Source of the DNA: Rhizobacter sp.
GTDB lineage: Bacteria > Pseudomonadota > Gammaproteobacteria > Burkholderiales > Burkholderiaceae_C
Assembly (NCBI GenBank): GCA_025360945.1
Contig: JANYBE010000195.1
Coordinates: forward strand, 1-10,824
Direction: 5' to 3'
Length of the DNA: 10,824 bases
In this document: piece by piece, positions 6,331 through 10,824 of the stretch
How positions within the stretch are numbered: the stretch's first letter is position 1
Layout of the letters: every line of letters begins with the position of its first letter
The notes under the pieces: generated by a model
What the model saw: only the letters and a program-made list of their open reading frames with translations
The model's database searches: none
Told to the model about the DNA's origin: nothing
Translations under genes and position numbers: made by a program

Positions 6331-7421
6331 AATGGTTTCTGCGTCGAGTCGTCTGCGCCGAACCACAGCGCCCGGGCGAAGTCGGGCAGCAACTGGATAC
6401 GGGCGCCGATCACGAGCTCGGCTCCGCTACCCGCGTGGGTCTTGAGGGTGACGATGGCGTCGCTGCCGTCCAGGCGCAGGTGCGCCACCCCCGAGTCGCC
6501 GAGTTGCTCCAGCAGCTCCACCTGGGCCGACAGGCCACCGTCTTGAACAATGCGCCAGTGCTCCGGTCGCACGCCGAGCGTGACGCCCGGCCTCGGATCG
6601 AAGCCCGCCGCGGTCGGCAATGCGATGCGCCGTGCGCCGTTGATCTCGACGCCCCAGCCCGCTTCGTCCGGGACGATGCGCACGGTCAGGAAGTTCATGC
6701 TCGGCGAGCCCAGAAAGCCGGCGACGAAGCGCGTCGCCGGTCGCTCGTACAACGCCATCGGCGCGCCGACCTGCTCGATGCGCCCGGCGTTGAACACCGC
6801 GATGCGCTCGCCCAGCGTCATGGCCTCGACCTGGTCGTGCGTTACGTAGATGATGGTCGCACCTAACGTGCGGTGTAACCGCGCGAGCTCGAACCGCATC
6901 TGGTTGCGCAGCGCCGCGTCGAGATTGGACAACGGCTCGTCAAACAGAAACACTTTCGGTTCGCGCACGATTGCCCGGCCGATCGCGACGCGCTGGCGTT
7001 GCCCACCCGAGAGCTCGCGTGGCTTGCGCTGCAACAGGGCGCCGAGTTGCAGCACATCGGCGGCCTTGCGCACCGCCGCGTCCACGTCGGCACGCGGCCT
7101 GCCGGCGACGCGCAGCGCGAAGCCCATGTTCTCGGCCACCGTCATGTGCGGGTACAGCGCGTAGCTCTGGAACACCATCGCTACGCCGCGCTCGGCTGGC
7201 GGCAGGTCGGTCACGTCGCGCCCGCCGATCAGCAACTGGCCATCAGTGATGTGCTCGAGACCGGCGATCATGCGCAAGGTCGTCGTCTTGCCGCAGCCCG
7301 AGGCACCGACCAGCACCATGAACTCCCCCTGGCGCACATCCAGATCCACACCGTGCACGGCCGTCACTCCGCCTATGTAGGTCTTGCACAGTCCGCGCAG
7401 GCTCACGCCCGTGTCACTCAT
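6327..7421 (-). CDS. Sugar ABC transporter ATP-binding protein (MalK/UgpC type)
   Basis: This is the cytoplasmic ATPase that powers the sugar importer encoded upstream in the same operon. The 364 residues match the family. Walker A GASGCGKT lies at 39-46, the Q-loop Gln is 85, the signature LSGGQ is 137-141, Walker B VFLFDEP is 157-163, the D-loop SNLD is 165-168 and the switch His is 195. All are intact. The C-terminal regulatory (TOBE/MalK-type) domain is present, with GFLGSPSMNFL (236-246) and the typical LGVRPEHW. The ATG at 7421 is favoured: an AGGGAG site (7428-7433) sits six bases upstream, and the stop of the glycosidase gene (7423-7425) falls between site and start, so translation is probably coupled. 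It is the last gene of the operon and converges on the reductase-like gene with no space for a terminator. Confidence 0.93.
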   Translation of the reverse strand: MSDTGVSLRGLCKTYIGGVTAVHGVDLDVRQGEFMVLVGASGCGKTTTLRMIAGLEHITDGQLLIGGRDVTDLPPAERGVAMVFQSYALYPHMTVAENMGFALRVAGRPRADVDAAVRKAADVLQLGALLQRKPRELSGGQRQRVAIGRAIVREPKVFLFDEPLSNLDAALRNQMRFELARLHRTLGATIIYVTHDQVEAMTLGERIAVFNAGRIEQVGAPMALYERPATRFVAGFLGSPSMNFLTVRIVPDEAGWGVEINGARRIALPTAAGFDPRPGVTLGVRPEHWRIVQDGGLSAQVELLEQLGDSGVAHLRLDGSDAIVTLKTHAGSGAELVIGARIQLLPDFARALWFGADDSTQKPF

Positions 7422-7422
7422 G

Positions 7423-8796
7423 TCAGACTCCCTGGCCGCGCTGTTTAGCGTGTGTGGCAATGAACTCGCGGTACCAGTGGGCGCTATCTTTCGCAGTGCG
7501 TTGCTGTGTCGCGTAGTCGGTGTGGAACAGGCCGAAGCGTTTGGCATAGCCAGAGTCCCACTCGAAGTTGTCGAGCAGGCTCCAGTAGAAATAGCCGCGC
7601 ACGTCGGCGCCTTGCGCGATCGCCTGCGCCAGTGCCTGCAAGTGCAGCCGCAGGTAGTTGATGCGCCCAACATCGTGCACCCTCCCGTCGGCGAGCAGCA
7701 CGTCGGGATTGGCCATGCCGTTCTCGGTGATGTAGATCGGTGGCGGTGTGTACTCGCGCGTGATGCGCAGCAGATGCTGCGTCAGCGCCAGCGGGTAGAT
7801 CTCCCAGCCCATGTCCGTGAAGCCCAGCGCACCGGGTGCGGGCAGGGGCGGCACGCGCGTACTGACGAGCTTGCGCGTGTAGAAGTTGATGCCGAGAAAG
7901 TCCAGCGGCTGGCGGATCGCGTCGAGGTCGCCGGTCTCGACGCGCGGCGCATCGGCACCGAGGTGCTCGAGCACATCGGCCGGGTACTGGCCGAGGAAGA
8001 CCGGGTCCATGTACCAGCGGGTCGTCAGACCATCGTTTAGTCGTGCGGCGCGCCGGTCGGCTTCGGTCGGCTCGGCCGGGTAGGGCGGCGTGTGGTTGAG
8101 CACGACGCCAAGACCCGTGCCCGTCTGCGCACGCATCGCCTGCATCGCGCGGCCGTGCGCGAGCAGCAGGTGGTGCGAGACCTGAGCAGCCTCGGCGCGA
8201 CTCGTGTGACCGGGTGCGAACTGCCCGGTCTCGTAGCCCAGCGTGGCGACGCACCAGGGTTCGTTCAGCGTCGCGATCGAGGCGAGCCGGTCGCCGAAGC
8301 GGCGCGCCACCTCGGCGGCGTAGTCGGCGAAGTGCTCGGCGATGTCGCGCGACAGCCAGCCGCCGATATCGCGGTCCAGGGCAAGCGGCAGATCCCAGTG
8401 GTAGAGCGTGGCGTGCGGCGTGATGCCAGCCTGCAGCAGCTGGTCGATGAGCTGGTCGTAGAACGCGAAGCCGGCTTCGTTCCAGGCGCCCCGGCCCTGC
8501 GGCTGCACGCGCGACCAGCTGATCGAGAAGCGGTAGGCGTTCAGGCCCAGCCAGTGCATCAGCGCAACATCGTCGGCGCTGCGGTGGTAGTGGTCGCATG
8601 CAATGTCGACGTTGGAGGCATCCTTGATGCGGCCGGGCTCGGCGCAAAACGCGTCCCAGATCGACGCGCCGCGGCCGTCAATGGCTGCGGCGCCTTCGAT
8701 CTGCTGCGCGCTGGTAGACGAACCCCAGACGAAGTCAGGCGGAAAGGGCTGTGCATCGCATGGGTTCGACGCTGAGGGATTGTCGTTGTGGTTCAT
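7423..8796 (-). CDS. Glycoside hydrolase family 1 beta-glucosidase
   Basis: A retaining beta-glycosidase, most likely cytoplasmic because it has no signal peptide; it would split imported cellobiose or similar beta-glucosides. The ATG at 8796 gives 457 residues, the usual GH1 length. Landmarks: SAQQIEGA (29-36) near the N-terminus, YHWDLP (132-137), TLNEPW with acid/base Glu179, INFYTRK (303-309), YITENG with nucleophile Glu358, and YFYWSLLDNFEWDSGYAKRFGL (split here as YFYWSLLDN at 402 and FEWDSGYAKRFGL at 411), which holds the sugar-binding Trp and Glu. All catalytic residues are present. Oddity: the common aromatic residue before QIEG is Gln31. A start at 8895 would add 33 residues reading back into the permease gene and is unlikely. 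The gene lies between permease (49-base gap) and ATPase (1-base gap) genes. Exact substrate (glucoside, galactoside, fucoside) cannot be read from sequence. Confidence 0.93.
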   Translation of the reverse strand: MNHNDNPSASNPCDAQPFPPDFVWGSSTSAQQIEGAAAIDGRGASIWDAFCAEPGRIKDASNVDIACDHYHRSADDVALMHWLGLNAYRFSISWSRVQPQGRGAWNEAGFAFYDQLIDQLLQAGITPHATLYHWDLPLALDRDIGGWLSRDIAEHFADYAAEVARRFGDRLASIATLNEPWCVATLGYETGQFAPGHTSRAEAAQVSHHLLLAHGRAMQAMRAQTGTGLGVVLNHTPPYPAEPTEADRRAARLNDGLTTRWYMDPVFLGQYPADVLEHLGADAPRVETGDLDAIRQPLDFLGINFYTRKLVSTRVPPLPAPGALGFTDMGWEIYPLALTQHLLRITREYTPPPIYITENGMANPDVLLADGRVHDVGRINYLRLHLQALAQAIAQGADVRGYFYWSLLDNFEWDSGYAKRFGLFHTDYATQQRTAKDSAHWYREFIATHAKQRGQGV

Positions 8797-8810
8797 TGAA
8801 GCGTGGCCAA

Positions 8811-8838
8811 GGCAAGAAGAGGTTGGCAAGAAGAGGTG
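8811..8838. repeat. Two tandem copies of a 14-bp unit between permease and glycosidase genes
   Basis: GGCAAGAAGAGGTT (8811-8824) is followed directly by GGCAAGAAGAGGTG (8825-8838), differing only in the last base. In the transcript (minus strand) this is a pyrimidine-rich stretch ending about 15 bases before the glycosidase ATG, where no clear ribosome-binding site is visible. It is probably a replication-slippage duplication; an effect on glycosidase translation is only a possibility. Confidence 0.7.
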
Positions 8839-8845
8839 AAGGCGA

Positions 8846-9682
8846 TCAGCCGCGCACCGCGCCTGCGGTGAGGCCGGCCACGAGGCGCCGGGCACTGAAG
8901 ACGAAGGCGATCAGCAGCGGCAGTACGGCAATCGCGCTGCCCGCCATCAGGGCGCCCCATTCGGTGTTGTTGGGGCTTTGCATACTGCGCAACGCGAGCG
9001 GCACGGTGTAGTGCTCGGCACTGCGCATCACGACCAGCGGCGCGATGAAGTTGTTCCACGAGCTGATGAACGTGATCAGCCCAAGCGTGCCGAGCGCCGG
9101 CCCGAGCAACGGCAGCACGATGCTGCGGAAGATGCGGAACTCGCCGCAGCCGTCCATGCGGCCGGCATCGATCAGCTCGCGCGGGATCGCGCTGCCGATG
9201 TACTGACGCATCATGAAGATGCCGAGCGCACCCGCCGCACCGGGGACGTAGAGCGCGCGTGGCTGGTCAATCCAGCCAAGCGCGTTGACCACCATGAAGG
9301 TGGGGATCATGTTCAAAAAGCTCGGCAACATCATCGAGCCGAGCACGAACGCGAACAGCTGGCGCTTGAAGCGAAACTCGTGCACCGCGAACGCGTAGCC
9401 AGCGAGCGAGCACAGCAGCAGATTGAGTGCCGTCGTCATGCTGGCGACATAGACGCTCATCCGCAGGTTGTCCCAGAACGGAATGCGCTCGACCAGCAAT
9501 TGCAAATTGCTCCACAGTGCGCGCCCGAACCACAGCGGTGGCGGCGAACTGAAGATGTCGTTGCGGGTGTGCGAGGCGAACACGAACATGAAGAAGAACG
9601 GCGCGACCAGCAGCAGCGCACCGGCGCCGACGATGGCGTAGGCCGCCATGCGCGACATGGACACGCGGGGTTCAGCCCGCAT
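8846..9682 (-). CDS. Sugar ABC transporter permease (MalG type)
   Basis: This is one of two membrane subunits of a CUT1-family carbohydrate importer. The 278 residues hold about six membrane helices: one near the N-terminus (13-37), then several from about 73 onward, ending with IAVLPLLIAFVFSARRLVAG. The EAA loop that docks on the ATPase is ELIDAGRMDGCGEFRIFRSI followed by VLP (169-191), with the conserved Gly present. The ATG at 9682 lies inside the end of the preceding permease gene (11-base overlap) and has a GAGG site (9689-9692) six bases upstream, so coupled translation is likely. Its partner genes are the MalF-like permease upstream and the glycosidase downstream. Confidence 0.92.
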   Translation of the reverse strand: MRAEPRVSMSRMAAYAIVGAGALLLVAPFFFMFVFASHTRNDIFSSPPPLWFGRALWSNLQLLVERIPFWDNLRMSVYVASMTTALNLLLCSLAGYAFAVHEFRFKRQLFAFVLGSMMLPSFLNMIPTFMVVNALGWIDQPRALYVPGAAGALGIFMMRQYIGSAIPRELIDAGRMDGCGEFRIFRSIVLPLLGPALGTLGLITFISSWNNFIAPLVVMRSAEHYTVPLALRSMQSPNNTEWGALMAGSAIAVLPLLIAFVFSARRLVAGLTAGAVRG

Positions 9683-10622
9683 GGCGATCCTCGGTACGGC
9701 CGAACAGCCGGCTGTTGCCCCAGGTGAGCAGCGCGATGATCAGGAATAGCAACCACGACACGGCCGACGCGGTGCCGAAGTCGCCGTCCGAGAACGCGAG
9801 CCGGTACATGAAGATCGCCGTCGTCATCACCGACAGGCTGACGCCGCTCTCGGGGTCGACGAGGATAAAGGGCTCGTCGAACAGCTGCAGGTTGCCGATG
9901 ATCGTCAGCGTCACCGCGAAGAACATCATCGGCCGCAGCAGCGGCAACGTGATGTGCCAGAACTGACGCCAGCGGCCGCAGCCGTCGAGCGCGGCGGCTT
10001 CGTACAGCTCCTTGTCGATGACCTGCAGCGCTGACAGGTACAGCACCAGGTTCCAGCCGAGGAAGCGCCAGAACACGATGAAGGCCACGGCCGGCTTGGT
10101 GGTGTGCGCGTTGCCCAGCCAGTTGATCGGGTCGATGTGGAACAGGCCGTGCAGCGCGCTGTTGACGACGCCGTAGTCCTTCGAGAACAGCGTCGTGAAG
10201 ATCAGCGCGATGGCCACGCTCGAGGTAATGTAGGGCACGAAATACGCGCCGACCACCGCGTCGCGTCCGCGCTTGAAGCTGGTATGGATGAAGTAGGCGA
10301 GCGGCACCGCTAGGAGGTGCTGCGGCAGGCCGCAGACGACCGAGAACCACAGCGTGTTCCACAGCGACCGGTGGAACCACGGGTCGGCGAGTGCGAACCA
10401 GTAGTTCTCGAAACCGACCCAGCGCATCGCCGCGAGCCCCTCGGCCGGGTCCCACTGGTGCAGCGACAGGTAGATCGAGAAAACGAGAGGGAACAGCCCG
10501 AACATGAGGAAGAGCAGGAAGAACGGCGCGATGAACAGATAGGGGGCGAATTCGCGTGCACGCTGGTGGCGCGTGCGGCGACGCACCGGGTGCGCGGGGG
10601 CGGAAGTGTCAGCGGCGCGCAC
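9672..10622 (-). CDS. Sugar ABC transporter permease (MalF type)
   Basis: This is the second membrane subunit of the importer. The 316 residues start with a basic cytoplasmic leader (RRRTRHQRAREF), then a first helix (YLFIAPFFLLFLMFGLFPLVF, about 28-48, split as YLFIAPFFLL and FLMFGLFPLVF), then the main block of about five helices. The EAA loop is ELYEAAALDGCGRWRQFWHI followed by TLP (205-227), a very typical form. The start is a GTG at 10622 that overlaps the end of the binding-protein gene by 14 bases; I see no strong ribosome-binding site, so coupling to the upstream gene is the likely way it is translated. No ATG gives a better N-terminus before the first helix. Confidence 0.9.
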   Translation of the reverse strand: MRAADTSAPAHPVRRRTRHQRAREFAPYLFIAPFFLLFLMFGLFPLVFSIYLSLHQWDPAEGLAAMRWVGFENYWFALADPWFHRSLWNTLWFSVVCGLPQHLLAVPLAYFIHTSFKRGRDAVVGAYFVPYITSSVAIALIFTTLFSKDYGVVNSALHGLFHIDPINWLGNAHTTKPAVAFIVFWRFLGWNLVLYLSALQVIDKELYEAAALDGCGRWRQFWHITLPLLRPMMFFAVTLTIIGNLQLFDEPFILVDPESGVSLSVMTTAIFMYRLAFSDGDFGTASAVSWLLFLIIALLTWGNSRLFGRTEDRHAG

Positions 10623-10824
10623 GGTGTTCGATCAGCAGTTTGGCGTCGGCCAGCGCCTTCGCGATGGGCTTGTCCTCAGTGAGGACCTCTTCGAACTCGC
10701 TGCGGATCATGTCGGTCGCCATCGAGTCGTACTTGTTGACGGTGATCGCGGGCACCTTGGCGGCGATCTCGCGCCACAGCAGGCGCGCCGGCTGGCCGCC
10801 GAGGTACTCGATCGGTGCGTCGAA
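10609..10824 (-). CDS. Sugar ABC transporter solute-binding protein, C-terminal part
   Basis: Only the last 71 residues are in the window; the rest lies to the right. The visible part starts FDAPIEYLGGQPARLLWREI and ends LADAKLLIEHRARR with TGA at 10609-10611. The pattern of a Trp-x-x-Ile-Ala segment, a run of helices with x-M-I-R-S-E-F-E-E-V-L, and a final Ala-rich helix of the A-L-A-D-A-K-L-L-I-E type is usual for the C-terminus of family 1 extracellular sugar-binding proteins. Position supports this: it directly precedes and overlaps the MalF-like permease, the standard CUT1 order. The ligand cannot be judged without the N-terminal domain. Confidence 0.8.
   Translation of the reverse strand, partial: FDAPIEYLGGQPARLLWREIAAKVPAITVNKYDSMATDMIRSEFEEVLTEDKPIAKALADAKLLIEHRARR

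Noticed and set aside
7484..8647. Second long minus-strand frame (387 codons) inside the GH1 gene
   Set aside because: It is out of frame with an intact, motif-complete glycosidase and is extremely Arg/Ala-rich, typical of a GC-driven shadow.

Overview
The window is GC-rich, densely coded chromosomal DNA. The protein families and their flavour (Kup, BenE, GshB, a DUF4398/OmpA lipoprotein pair) suggest a betaproteobacterium, probably of the order Burkholderiales. This is a judgement from protein style and composition; no rRNA or tRNA is present to confirm it. I see no phage, plasmid, CRISPR or defence genes.

Layout, left to right. (1) 1-809 holds broken pieces of the potassium transporter gene kup. 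A C-terminal segment lies on the minus strand (1-423) and the last 38 codons lie on the plus strand (420-536). The two are joined by a perfect inverted repeat with arms of at least 76 bp (1-76 and 419-494). Next comes a second kup remnant (580-809), in which the N-terminus of Kup runs straight into the last ten Kup codons, so almost the whole protein has been deleted. (2) 840-2981 holds a BenE-type benzoate/proton symporter and glutathione synthetase (gshB), on the plus strand with a 9-base gap. (3) 2982-3275 is an intergenic stretch without a convincing gene. (4) 3276-5551 is a plus-strand envelope cluster: a small collagen-like lipoprotein, a DUF4398 lipoprotein, an OmpA-family lipoprotein with its own DUF4398-like segment, and a small secreted protein of unknown function. 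(5) 5677-6330 encodes a dihydrofolate-reductase/RibD-C family enzyme. (6) 6327-10824, on the minus strand, is a CUT1-type sugar ABC operon. In transcription order it encodes the solute-binding protein (only its C-terminus is in the window), a MalF-like permease, a MalG-like permease, a GH1 beta-glycosidase and a MalK/UgpC-like ATPase. Its last gene overlaps the dihydrofolate-reductase-like gene tail to tail by four bases.

How the genes work together. The sugar operon looks like a self-contained route for taking up a beta-linked oligosaccharide (cellobiose-like is a reasonable guess) and hydrolysing it in the cytoplasm, since the glycosidase has no signal peptide. The cluster at 3276-4941 should place three lipoproteins in the envelope, one of them able to grip peptidoglycan through its OmpA domain; the 18-triplet collagen-like protein is its most unusual member. 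The kup region is either a real rearrangement or a fold-back assembly artefact, and this should be settled before any biology is built on it. I found no clearly undescribed system. The lipoprotein cluster is the best candidate for unstudied biology.
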